NCBI GenBank assembly: GCA_029941905.1
Contig: JAPYTQ010000010.1
Span: forward strand, 62,001-126,000
Direction: 5' to 3'
Origin: JAHRVQ01 sp029941905
GTDB taxonomy: Bacteria > Pseudomonadota > Gammaproteobacteria > Pseudomonadales > Azotimanducaceae
DNA length: 64,000 nt
The stretch's first letter is position 1. The number at the start of each line of letters is the position of its first letter. The position numbers and the translations under genes are program-made. Below the pieces are notes generated by a model. The model made no database searches and was not told the DNA's origin. It saw only the letters and a program-made list of their open reading frames with translations. This document shows positions 1-9,434 of the stretch, in pieces.

Positions 1-3000
1 GGTTGCGGATTTGAGAAAAACACGGGTGATGGCGCGGGTATCCTGACGGCACTACCACATTCATTTTTTTCCGGTATTGCCAACGCAAAAGGCTTCCAGT
101 TGCCGCAAATTGGCAATTACGCCGTGGGTAATATATTTCTGCCCCAGGATAATGCCGAACGCGCGATATGCAAACAGACCATCGAAAATGTGATCACCGA
201 CGAAGGCCAGGACTTTATCCACTGGCGGGCGGTGCCGGTTGATCCCGCCAAAGCAAACGTGGGACCAGCTGCATTAACGGCGCAGCCAGTTATCGAACAA
301 TTATTTATTGGTTCAACCGCAGCGGATGAGAGCGCTTTTGAACGATCGCTGTACATCATCCGCCGACGTTTTACCGAAATCCTTCGACGGGGGTCCAATC
401 TGACCCAGAGTCATCTGCTTTACGTTTGTTCACTGTCCAGCAACATTATCGTTTACAAGGGCATGCTGACACCGAGTCAGTTGTTTCCATTTTATTCAGA
501 TCTTGAAGACCCGAGGTTCGAGTCTCATCTTGCCATGGTGCATTCGAGATTCAGCACCAATACATTCCCCTCTTGGGACCGGGCTCAGCCCAATCGGTAC
601 ATGAGTCACAACGGTGAAATAAACACCCTCCGCGGTAACAAAAACTCGATGTCCGCCCGTGAGGGTGTTGTTGAATCGGCACTGTTCGGTGATGACCTGC
701 AGAAATTATTCCCCATCATCGAGCCGGACTGCTCTGACTCCGGCACGTTCGACAATGTCCTGGAATTTCTGCTGATGTCAGGCAGAACGCTGCAGGAAGC
801 GGTCATGATGATGATTCCGGAAGCCTGGCAATCGGACATCAACATGTCACAACAAAAACGAGACTTTTACGAGTTCAATTCTGCACTGATGGAACCCTGG
901 GATGGTCCCGCTTCAATCGTCTTTACCGATGGCCGTTATATTGGCGCCGTTCTAGATCGAAATGGATTACGCCCCAGTCGTTACTACATCACCAGGGATG
1001 ACAAGGTCATTATGGCATCCGAGGTTGGTGTCCTTGACGTTGCTCCTGAGAATGTTGAGTCCAAGGGTCGCCTGCAGCCGGGCAAGATGTTCTTGATAGA
1101 CTTCGACCAGGGTCGAATGATTCCAGACGAAGAGATTAAGACTGAGTTTTCGAATAAACGGCCATACGGTGCCTGGCTCAAGAATCAGCGAATCAAGCTG
1201 TCGGAAGTTCCCAGGGTTACTGACGATCATGGCTTTGCACCTGAAACACTCCTGCCACGCATGCAGGCATTTGGTTATACCGTTGAATCCATGCAGTTCA
1301 TGCTGCTTCCCATGGTGACCGAAGCACGGGATCCGCTGGGGTCAATGGGTAATGACTCCGCGCTTGCCTGTCTCTCGGATAAGTCTCGAATGATTTATGA
1401 CTACTTCAAACAATTGTTCGCCCAGGTGACCAATCCGGCAATCGACTCGATTCGTGAAGAAGTGGTGATGTCCCTTGAGTGCTTTATTGGCCCGGAAGGT
1501 AATCTGCTCGACACAACCGAGCAACAGGTAAATCGGCTAAAGATTCCTCACCCAATCCTGACCAATGAAGAACTTAGTTCAATCAAAAACATGGACTATC
1601 GCGGTTGGCGATCCCGGCTGATCGACATCACCTTTGAAAAGTCTGAAGGCAAACAGGGATTTTTGAACGCCCTGGACCGGATCTGCCAGGAAGCATCCGC
1701 TGCGATCGCCAACGGATTCTCACTGATCATTCTCTCGGATAGAAATATTTCCCGCCAGCGTATGGCCATCAGTTCGCTGATCGCATGCGGCGCGGTTCAC
1801 CATCACCTCAACGGTACCTTTGAGCGAACAAAAATTGGCCTCGTGCTGGAGACGGGAGAAGCACGAGAAGTACACCAACATTGTCTGTTGGTAGGTTATG
1901 GTGCAGATGCAATCAATCCTTACCTTGCGTTCGAAGCACTCTGGCAGTCGAAAGACGATGGTTTAATAGATAAATGTGACTACCCAACCGACACCAGTAT
2001 TGTAGACGCTTATAAAAAGGCTGTTGGAAAGGGTGTGCTGAAGGTCATGGCGAAAATGGGTATCTCAACCCTGCAGTCCTACAAGGGTGCACAAATTTTT
2101 GAAGCGGTCGGCCTGGCAAAAGACATCATTGACAGATGTTTCGTCGGTACGGCCAGTCGAGTCCAGGGAATCAATTTCGACATCCTGTTTACTGAAATGG
2201 AACAACGCCACGAACTGGGCTATCCGCAACGATCCGAGAACCTGATACCGGTTTTACCCAACCCGGGCGATTTTCACTGGCGTCGTGAGGGCGATACCCA
2301 TATGTGGGATCCTACCGCTATTGCTCATCTTCAAAATGCCACGAAAAACAATAACCAGGATGCCTACGACGCATTTGCCAGGCACACCAATGAAGAAACC
2401 ACCAGGCGTTGTACATTTCGCGGCTTGTTAGGTTTTATTGAAGATGTCAATGGCGGTTCTATTCCTGTTGAAGACGTGGAGCCAGCCAGTGAAATCGTCA
2501 AACGATTTTGCACGGGCGCCATGAGCTTTGGTTCCATCTCCGAAGAAAGCCACGAATCACTGGCCATTGCCATGAACCGAATTGGCGGTAAATCCAATAC
2601 CGGCGAAGGCGGCGAGGACTCGAAGCGATTCGCACCGCTGGCAAATGGTGATTCAAAACGATCCGCCATCAAACAGGTCGCATCAGGCCGTTTTGGTGTC
2701 ACCATCTGGTACCTGGCCAATTCCGATGAATTACAGATCAAGATCGTTCAGGGTGCAAAGCCAGGTGAAGGTGGCGAACTCCCCGGTGGCAAGGTAGATG
2801 AACAAATCGCGCGCATTCGTCACTCAACCCCCGGTGTCGGACTTATCAGCCCACCGCCGCATCACGATATTTACTCTATCGAAGATATGGCGCAACTGAT
2901 TCATGATCTGAAAAATGCCAACCCCTCTGCGCGGATCAGCGTCAAGTTAGGCGCCGAAATCGGCATCGGGACCATCGCAGCAGGGGTAACCAAGGCAAAG

Positions 3001-4404
3001 GCTGATCATCTGGTTATCGCTGGTCACGATGGCGGCACAGGGGCTTCTGCTTTGACCTCCATCAAACACGCCGGTTTGCCCTGGGAACTGGGCCTGACGG
3101 AAACACACCAGACCCTGGTGATGAACAACCTTCGGTCCCGGGTTTACCTGCAGACCGACGGGCAATTAAAGACCGGTCGTGATGTCGCTATTGCTGCCTT
3201 GTTGGGCGCCGAAGAGTTTGGTTTTGCCACGGCGCCATTAATAACCCTCGGCTGTATCATGATGCGCAAATGCCATCTCAATACCTGCCCCGTTGGTATT
3301 GCTACTCAAGATCCCGATCTGAGAAAGAAGTTCAAGGGAAAACCAGAAAATGTCGTCAACTATTTCTTTATGGTGGCCGAAGACCTGAGAAAAATCATGG
3401 CGCAACTTGGGTTTAAGACGGTCAATGACATGGTTGGCCGGGTCGATGCGCTGGAATCCAACAAAGCTATCGGTCATTGGAAGGCAAATGGGTTGGACTT
3501 TACCTCAATCTTAACGCCCGCCCAGGTTATCTACGAGAATACCGAAACCTATCGCACTATCAATCAGGACCATGGCCTCGAAAACGCCCTGGACAATGAA
3601 CTGATTCGGCTTGCCCAGCCAGCCTTGCAACATGGCAAAAAAGTTGATATTGATTTGCCTATCCTCAACACCAACCGTGTCGTCGGAACCATGCTCTCAC
3701 ATGAACTGGCGAAGGCGACAAATGGAAAATTGCTGCCAGAGGATACCATCAACATAAAATTCAGCGGCTCCGCAGGACAGAGTCTCGGTGCATGGCTCGC
3801 AACGGGTATTAGTATCCAGGTAGAGGGCGATGCCAATGACTATGTGGGCAAGGGGTTATCCGGGGGGAAACTGTCGGTTTATCCACCGAAAAACAGCTCT
3901 TTCAACGCACACGAAAATATCCTGGTAGGTAACGTCGTGCTATATGGTGCAACTGGTGGTCAAGCCTATTTTCGCGGTATCGCCGCTGAAAGATTCTGTG
4001 TACGTAACAGCGGTGCGACCGCGGTTGTCGAGGGCATCGGTGATCATGGTTGTGAGTATATGACCGGCGGGCGTGTTGCCATTCTTGGTGAAACCGGGCG
4101 CAACTTCGGCGCCGGTATGAGTGGTGGTATCGCCTATGTCTGGAACAAGACTGGTGATTTCGAGCGCAAATGCAATATGGGGACGTTCGAGCTGGAAAGC
4201 ATGTCCAGCGACATCGATATCGCAGAGCTGAAGACCATGATACGAAACCACCAGAAACATACTGATTCCTCTGTGGCCGGGTACATTCTCGATAACTGGG
4301 AAGAGGAATTGGAACACTTCGTCAAAGTCATTCCCACCGACTACAAACGGGTGCTCACGGCATTAGCCGATCAGGAAAAAGTAAGGGCCGCCGGGGCCGG
4401 TTAG
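1..4404 (+). CDS. gltB: Glutamate synthase [NADPH] large subunit, 5' truncated by window edge
   Basis: The reading frame is open from base 1, so the gene begins before the window; 1467 residues are visible and roughly 45-50 N-terminal residues, including the catalytic Cys of the glutaminase domain, are missing. Visible parts in order: class II amidotransferase domain (HSRFSTNTFPSW, SHNGEINT), central domain, FMN-binding synthase domain (PGEGGELPGGKV, GHDGGTGASALTS), the 3Fe-4S ligand motif C-x5-C-x4-C in CIMMRKCHLNTCPVG near base 3250-3290, and the C-terminal glycine-rich beta-helix (GSAGQSLGAW, GDHGCEYMTGG). It transfers glutamine amide nitrogen to 2-oxoglutarate, giving two glutamates, with electrons from GltD. 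gltD follows 71 bp downstream on the same strand. Convergent with the minus-strand lipoprotein and aro/pil block, unlike the co-directional order in Pseudomonas. Confidence 0.97.
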   Translation, partial: GCGFEKNTGDGAGILTALPHSFFSGIANAKGFQLPQIGNYAVGNIFLPQDNAERAICKQTIENVITDEGQDFIHWRAVPVDPAKANVGPAALTAQPVIEQLFIGSTAADESAFERSLYIIRRRFTEILRRGSNLTQSHLLYVCSLSSNIIVYKGMLTPSQLFPFYSDLEDPRFESHLAMVHSRFSTNTFPSWDRAQPNRYMSHNGEINTLRGNKNSMSAREGVVESALFGDDLQKLFPIIEPDCSDSGTFDNVLEFLLMSGRTLQEAVMMMIPEAWQSDINMSQQKRDFYEFNSALMEPWDGPASIVFTDGRYIGAVLDRNGLRPSRYYITRDDKVIMASEVGVLDVAPENVESKGRLQPGKMFLIDFDQGRMIPDEEIKTEFSNKRPYGAWLKNQRIKLSEVPRVTDDHGFAPETLLPRMQAFGYTVESMQFMLLPMVTEARDPLGSMGNDSALACLSDKSRMIYDYFKQLFAQVTNPAIDSIREEVVMSLECFIGPEGNLLDTTEQQVNRLKIPHPILTNEELSSIKNMDYRGWRSRLIDITFEKSEGKQGFLNALDRICQEASAAIANGFSLIILSDRNISRQRMAISSLIACGAVHHHLNGTFERTKIGLVLETGEAREVHQHCLLVGYGADAINPYLAFEALWQSKDDGLIDKCDYPTDTSIVDAYKKAVGKGVLKVMAKMGISTLQSYKGAQIFEAVGLAKDIIDRCFVGTASRVQGINFDILFTEMEQRHELGYPQRSENLIPVLPNPGDFHWRREGDTHMWDPTAIAHLQNATKNNNQDAYDAFARHTNEETTRRCTFRGLLGFIEDVNGGSIPVEDVEPASEIVKRFCTGAMSFGSISEESHESLAIAMNRIGGKSNTGEGGEDSKRFAPLANGDSKRSAIKQVASGRFGVTIWYLANSDELQIKIVQGAKPGEGGELPGGKVDEQIARIRHSTPGVGLISPPPHHDIYSIEDMAQLIHDLKNANPSARISVKLGAEIGIGTIAAGVTKAKADHLVIAGHDGGTGASALTSIKHAGLPWELGLTETHQTLVMNNLRSRVYLQTDGQLKTGRDVAIAALLGAEEFGFATAPLITLGCIMMRKCHLNTCPVGIATQDPDLRKKFKGKPENVVNYFFMVAEDLRKIMAQLGFKTVNDMVGRVDALESNKAIGHWKANGLDFTSILTPAQVIYENTETYRTINQDHGLENALDNELIRLAQPALQHGKKVDIDLPILNTNRVVGTMLSHELAKATNGKLLPEDTINIKFSGSAGQSLGAWLATGISIQVEGDANDYVGKGLSGGKLSVYPPKNSSFNAHENILVGNVVLYGATGGQAYFRGIAAERFCVRNSGATAVVEGIGDHGCEYMTGGRVAILGETGRNFGAGMSGGIAYVWNKTGDFERKCNMGTFELESMSSDIDIAELKTMIRNHQKHTDSSVAGYILDNWEEELEHFVKVIPTDYKRVLTALADQEKVRAAGAG

Positions 4405-4475
4405 CATCGCGACGGCACAGCAGGCAATGGTACGGCAAGTAGTAGCAATATCAGGTAAACGCAGTAGAGAGTGTT

Positions 4476-5948
4476 ATGGGTAAAGTCACCGGCTTTAAAG
4501 AATTCGACAGACAGGTAGAACCCTATCGTGATCCAGGTGAACGGCTGGTCGACTACGATGAAATCTATACCGTGCACGATGAAGAACTCTTGCAAACCCA
4601 GGGTTCACGCTGCATGGATTGCGGGGTTCCATTTTGCCAGTCAAACAACACCGCCAGCGAAGCACCACCGGTTTCCTATGGCTGCCCTATTTATAACCTG
4701 ATACCCGAGTGGAATGACCTGGTTTACCACGGCCGCTGGAAAGACGCGCTAGACAGGCTGCATAAGACCAACAACTTTCCCGAATTCACGGGCCGGGTCT
4801 GCCCCGCACCCTGCGAGGGTTCATGCGTCCTGGGCATCACTGACCCTGCGGTAACTATCAAGAATATCGAGTGTGCAATTATAGACAAGGGATTTGCAGA
4901 AGGCTGGGTAAAACCCGCGCCTCCGACGCAACGTACCGGTAAGAAAATTGCCATCGTCGGTTCCGGGCCAACTGGCCTTGCGGCGGCAGATCAACTCAAC
5001 AAGGCCGGGCACCAGGTAACGGTTTATGAGCGTGCTGATCGAATCGGCGGCCTGTTAATGTATGGCATCCCGAATATGAAACTCGACAAAAACATCGTGG
5101 ATCGCCGCGTGGATGTGTTACGCAAGGAAGGGATTGAATTCGTCGTCAACTCGGATATCGGTAAAAACGTCGCGGTGAATAAACTGACCGGCAATCACGA
5201 CGCCGTGTTGTTCGCAACCGGTGCAACCCTGCCCAGGGATCTGCCCATACCGGGGCGCGAGGGTACCGGTGTGCACTTCGCGATGGAGTTCCTGATGCCA
5301 AGCACCAAAAGCCTGCTGGATTCCAATTTCGCGGACGGCAGGTTTATTTCAGCGAAGGACAAGCATGTCATCGTAATCGGGGGCGGGGATACGGGTACCG
5401 ACTGTATTGGTACCTCCTTGCGTCATGGTTGCAAGTCCCTGGTCAATTTCGAGGTACTCCCCCGACCGCCGATGGACCGACCAGACGAGAGTCCATGGCC
5501 CATTGGTCTGCCGCGGATTTATCGTGTTGACTATGGTCATGCCGAGGCTGCCCACCAGTATGGTGATGATCCCAGGGTCTACTCGATCATGAGCAAGGAA
5601 TTTGTCCGTGATAAGAACAATAATCTAACCGGTGTCACGACGGTCAACATCGATGAAAAATTCCAGGAAATCCCCGGTACCGCGAAAACCTGGCGAGCGG
5701 ATTTGATTTTTCTCTCTATGGGTTTCCTTGGTCCTGAACACTATGTCTCAGACCCTTTAAAGCTCGAGTACGATGAGAGAAGTAACTTTTCTGCAAATAA
5801 AGACAGTTACAAAACATCGGTTGAAAAAGTTTATGCGGCGGGTGACTGTCGCAGTGGACAATCGCTGGTAGTTCGGGCAATCAATGAAGGCAGAGAGGTT
5901 GCCAGGGAAATTGACCGGGACCTGATGGGCGCGACGCAACTACCCTAG
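4476..5948 (+). CDS. gltD: Glutamate synthase [NADPH] small subunit
   Basis: A 490-residue protein of the usual length for bacterial GltD. The N-terminal region carries Fe-S cysteines (CMDCGVPFC, residues 46-54, and CPAPCEGSC further on). It is followed by an FAD-binding GxGxxG (GSGPTGLAAA, about residue 162) and an NADPH-binding GGGDTGTDC motif. It oxidises NADPH and passes electrons through FAD and Fe-S clusters to GltB. The ATG at 4476 follows an AGAGAG ribosome-binding-like stretch. Spacing after gltB (71 bp) suggests one transcript. A 10-bp inverted repeat starts at its stop codon. Confidence 0.97.
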   Translation: MGKVTGFKEFDRQVEPYRDPGERLVDYDEIYTVHDEELLQTQGSRCMDCGVPFCQSNNTASEAPPVSYGCPIYNLIPEWNDLVYHGRWKDALDRLHKTNNFPEFTGRVCPAPCEGSCVLGITDPAVTIKNIECAIIDKGFAEGWVKPAPPTQRTGKKIAIVGSGPTGLAAADQLNKAGHQVTVYERADRIGGLLMYGIPNMKLDKNIVDRRVDVLRKEGIEFVVNSDIGKNVAVNKLTGNHDAVLFATGATLPRDLPIPGREGTGVHFAMEFLMPSTKSLLDSNFADGRFISAKDKHVIVIGGGDTGTDCIGTSLRHGCKSLVNFEVLPRPPMDRPDESPWPIGLPRIYRVDYGHAEAAHQYGDDPRVYSIMSKEFVRDKNNNLTGVTTVNIDEKFQEIPGTAKTWRADLIFLSMGFLGPEHYVSDPLKLEYDERSNFSANKDSYKTSVEKVYAAGDCRSGQSLVVRAINEGREVAREIDRDLMGATQLP

Positions 5949-5977
5949 TGGAGTGTCATCTGTAAGGGACACTCCAC
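5948..5977. terminator. Hairpin at the end of gltD (possible terminator)
   Basis: GTGGAGTGTC (5948-5957) and GACACTCCAC (5968-5977) are perfect 10-bp inverted arms around a 10-nt loop, in the short gap between convergent gltD and the lipoprotein gene. No clear T-run follows on either strand, so intrinsic termination is only a possibility. Confidence 0.4.
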
Positions 5978-5992
5978 CAACACAGTATTTCG

Positions 5993-8900
5993 CTATTCGC
6001 TACAACCAAAACTCAGGGATGACACAACCCCACTCGGCGTTGTAACAGTCACCGTCACGATGTTGGAGCCGTCAACCACGCCCGTGTTCGGCAACAGGGC
6101 AACACTGATAGAACTCACGCCAGTACCATTGGTGCTCGGCACCACCGTCGAACCGAATGTACCACCAATCAGACAACCACCATCAGTGACCGCGACAGAA
6201 ACGGCTGTCCCCGCAGGCATTTTCGCATTGTACGGATCCGCGTAATCGACAATCACAGTACTGCTACCTGTCTCAAGGGAAACCGTGTCACCGATATGAG
6301 GGGCGACCTGGCTATCTCCGTGGCCGATACTCAAAGGCGTATCCGCGGTAATATTGGCACCATTGTTTGCTTTAACTATATCGTTTGGTGCATACAATCC
6401 TGAGTTGGTGAGATCAACCGAGCTAATGTACTCGCCGAAAGTTGCATCCCTGAGTGACATCGCCGCAGAGGAGCCCGAGAACACAATCACAGCTGCTCGG
6501 CTGATGTGAAGCAGAGCGCGGGTACAATACTGGCTGGTGGCCTCAACACAGGGACTGGCGGCCGAGTTATCGCAGGTCGCTGTTCTGTCATTAATCTCTT
6601 TCGGGCACAGTGTGCCATTGTAGATGCCATTGCCCGAGTCAAATTGACTATTGGAGTTGAAATCAACCGGTATCTCTGACTCACCGCCCACTTGAAAACA
6701 CTTACCGAGTGCCTCCAGCGGATCATCAATGGGTAAAGTGGGACCATAACAAGCTTGCGCCGTGACATCACGAGAGTCGTCAACGCCCACGGTACCATTA
6801 CCAAACACATTGTCTTCATTGTGGTCTTCAAATGCTTCGGTGAGGTCCCTGAAGGTCTCGCCGAAGTCATAGATACCATTACCGTTAGAGTCAACAAAAC
6901 TCTCTTCACCCTGAGCGAAAGCAAGGACCGTCGAACGAATACCATATTGTTGGCCCAGGCCACCAAAATAGCCGGAAGATGTTGTCTCACCCTGCGCGAC
7001 AGAGCTGCTCCTGCAAGGTACAAACGTCACCTGCCGGAATGGCTCGGTGGCCATACCTGGATTGGTGGTTACATGAGTCGTATCACCTGTGTTGTCTTCA
7101 TCAGGAAAACGGGTATAGGTGATTTTCAGGCTGGGTTCGTTGCGACAATCGTCAATCAGGCAGGTGATACCAGTAAGATCTTCATCTACCTCGTAGTCGG
7201 TGCCCTCAGTCAGTCGGGTGTCTTCTGCTAGCCCTGCAGCCGCGCTCTTTTCAACCCGCAGCACACTGCGTGATAAATATTCTGTATCTCCATTGTCACC
7301 CACTATCGGCATGACTTCCTCAAACACGATATCAGAGGGGCACCCGGATACTCCGATTTCCTGGAGAGTACCAACGGCCGGGGCTCTTGGATTTGTTGAA
7401 TCCAGGACAACGGAGCAGTCACCATCATTCGTGTTACAGGAAGGCTCGATGCGACCAAACTCGGTCCGAAAGGAAACCGCCGTACCATCTGGCACCGGGT
7501 TGTTAAATTTATCAGCCAGGGAAACCGACAAGGTAACACTCTGGTTATTGAGAACCGCACCTTCAAAATTAAGCTCGCTGGCGGTCAAAGTAAAACTATC
7601 AAAATCGGCTACACCCGTGTTAATAGACAACTGGCCTGACAGGGTGTCAATGATCCGATCCTCGTTACCATCGTTGTTGGTATCAATCGAGATGCTAGCC
7701 TTGACTTTCAGGGTCGTTTGCACGAACCCGGCATTGACCACTGCCACCGCCTTGCCTTGATCATCGGTGAGCGCTGAAGAGTTTTGCAGTTCTATTCCAC
7801 CCACAGTCGTCGATAGTTCAAATGCCACCAGCTTGTCTTTCACAGGATCACCGAGCACATCCAATACCTGGAATATGACCTTGGCGGTGCTGATTCCGCC
7901 TGAATCCTTGAAGGATATGGTTTCAATTCCATTTCCGAGGGCATCAGTGACCGAGTCAAAAACAATGGACCCGATGGCCGGAGGGAATACCTCGATGGTC
8001 CCGGTTGCCGTGTTTCCGCTACTGGATTCAGTGGCCGTTATGATATCGGGTCCCTCACATCCAGATGCCTCATAAGTGGCTTCAGCGATGCCCAGTGTGT
8101 TGGATGTCACCAGCGCACTGATGGACGCTTCCGGCGACGCCTTTGTAGAACAGTTTGAAGAGAACTCAATTTCGATACCTGGGACGGCTACATTACTGGA
8201 ATCCACAACGGTAACACTGACCGACGAGGTTCCTCCAGCGGACAGAGGCGTTAAGCCAATATCCATGACACCCTCAACAAACGATGCACCGGTACCCGTG
8301 CCAATTTTTAACCCACCAATCACCACGTCAAACTGCAGTATCTCTGTCACATCCTCTACAACCACGGTAAAGTCACCTGTTCCGAGGACGGCACCAGCGG
8401 TAAGAGTCACTGAAATTCTGCCCTCTGAGTCTGAAGCTGCAGTGATAGAAGGCGCAGCTGTGCCACCCACAACAGAGACAGTGCCAAGCGAGGTAGTCAC
8501 GGTGGCAGTTCTGTTAGACAGTGCAAAACCAAAAAAATCGGTAACGAGAATCCCTACCGTCGCATTATCAACGTTGGTAATAATATTTGAAGAGTTCCCT
8601 GGTGTGGAATCAGTAAACGTCAACTCCAGGACAATGACAGTGTCTTCATCGTCACCCGCTGTAGACAGACCATCACTTTGGACTGTTGTACTAGCCGTCA
8701 CATTGACTGCGTTAACAGTCGCGGTCGCGGTAATTGTCCCTGCATCAGGCACTGTGCCCGCGCCTAACTGAATCTCTGCGATACCACCGGCCAATGTAAG
8801 GACATTGCCCGTCGCGGGGGTGAGTTGGCCAATAGTAGAGGTGAATTTGACCACCGCATCGACAACGGCGTCACCACTATCATCGACGAGCACTGCACGA

Positions 8901-9100
8901 ATTGTTATCGGAATGTCGCCATTCACCTGGGTTGTAGCGGCTCCGTTGCTGTCCAATATCGACAAGGTCATCGAAGGTGCCGCTGCGGGTTCACCCGTAC
9001 TGGAACCGGTACTAAATCCACCACTTCCCCCACCACCACAGGCAGTAAGGAATAATGTAATCACTGTGATAATGCCAATCTTAGGGAGATACCCGCGCAT
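5993..9100 (-). CDS. Large Ig-like (Big/invasin-type) surface lipoprotein
   Basis: Starting at ATG 9100, which has an AGGAG ribosome binding site (the frame extends upstream to 9124 without such a site), the product is about 1035 residues. Residues 1-21 form a lipoprotein signal peptide ending in LTAC, with Cys21 followed by a glycine-rich linker. The body is a series of beta-rich modules with the TVxxxDSxGxxVxxxxVxFS signature of bacterial Ig-like (Big_1) repeats, interrupted in the C-terminal half by a Cys-containing region with Asp/Asn/Gly loops (DSNGNGIYDFGE, DHNEDNVF, DFNSNSQFDSGNG) that resemble Ca2+-binding loops. Probably an outer-membrane-anchored adhesin or structural protein. It stands alone, convergent with gltD, where pseudomonads have damX. 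The exact function is unknown. Confidence 0.8.
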   Translation of the reverse strand: MRGYLPKIGIITVITLFLTACGGGGSGGFSTGSSTGEPAAAPSMTLSILDSNGAATTQVNGDIPITIRAVLVDDSGDAVVDAVVKFTSTIGQLTPATGNVLTLAGGIAEIQLGAGTVPDAGTITATATVNAVNVTASTTVQSDGLSTAGDDEDTVIVLELTFTDSTPGNSSNIITNVDNATVGILVTDFFGFALSNRTATVTTSLGTVSVVGGTAAPSITAASDSEGRISVTLTAGAVLGTGDFTVVVEDVTEILQFDVVIGGLKIGTGTGASFVEGVMDIGLTPLSAGGTSSVSVTVVDSSNVAVPGIEIEFSSNCSTKASPEASISALVTSNTLGIAEATYEASGCEGPDIITATESSSGNTATGTIEVFPPAIGSIVFDSVTDALGNGIETISFKDSGGISTAKVIFQVLDVLGDPVKDKLVAFELSTTVGGIELQNSSALTDDQGKAVAVVNAGFVQTTLKVKASISIDTNNDGNEDRIIDTLSGQLSINTGVADFDSFTLTASELNFEGAVLNNQSVTLSVSLADKFNNPVPDGTAVSFRTEFGRIEPSCNTNDGDCSVVLDSTNPRAPAVGTLQEIGVSGCPSDIVFEEVMPIVGDNGDTEYLSRSVLRVEKSAAAGLAEDTRLTEGTDYEVDEDLTGITCLIDDCRNEPSLKITYTRFPDEDNTGDTTHVTTNPGMATEPFRQVTFVPCRSSSVAQGETTSSGYFGGLGQQYGIRSTVLAFAQGEESFVDSNGNGIYDFGETFRDLTEAFEDHNEDNVFGNGTVGVDDSRDVTAQACYGPTLPIDDPLEALGKCFQVGGESEIPVDFNSNSQFDSGNGIYNGTLCPKEINDRTATCDNSAASPCVEATSQYCTRALLHISRAAVIVFSGSSAAMSLRDATFGEYISSVDLTNSGLYAPNDIVKANNGANITADTPLSIGHGDSQVAPHIGDTVSLETGSSTVIVDYADPYNAKMPAGTAVSVAVTDGGCLIGGTFGSTVVPSTNGTGVSSISVALLPNTGVVDGSNIVTVTVTTPSGVVSSLSFGCSE

Positions 9101-9434
9101 TATTATTTGTCTCCTGTAAATCACTACGCTAACTCTTCATCAGACTTTACGAGGCTCGTCGCCCCCGTCTGTAAGTCAGCTTTAACTTCAATGAACCTTA
9201 GAGTAGCCAATCCAAAATATCATTTAAAACCATAACTTTAACACGACTAGCTACCAGACAACATGAAGAATAATCGGTAAATGGATCTTATGATGTGCTT
9301 CAATTCACATTCTGCAATATCACAGGGTAGATTATGGGGGTGAGCGACTAATGGCGGCTAACATGGAGGGGGCGGTAACAGTATTTGGCTGTAAGCAGAA
9401 TATTTAATTCACTATTGATAGTGCGCAATGGGGA
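9101..9434. other. Intergenic region between the lipoprotein gene and aroB
   Basis: 334 bp without a credible gene. It must hold the minus-strand promoter of the lipoprotein gene and the 3' end of the aroK-aroB transcript. I see the AGGAG site just upstream of the lipoprotein start and a short palindrome CACTATTGATAGTG (9410-9423) after aroB. No convincing -35/-10 pair or T-tailed terminator was found. Confidence 0.5.

Noticed and set aside
1..4404. Apparent short gltB starting inside the window
   Set aside because: The frame runs open from base 1 and encodes conserved GltB sequence before any start codon, so the gene is truncated by the window edge.
6487..8771. Several long open frames on both strands within the lipoprotein gene region
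   Set aside because: The lipoprotein frame has a signal peptide, lipobox, ribosome binding site and Ig-like repeats; the others are low-complexity Val/Thr/Ser- or Arg-rich shadows.
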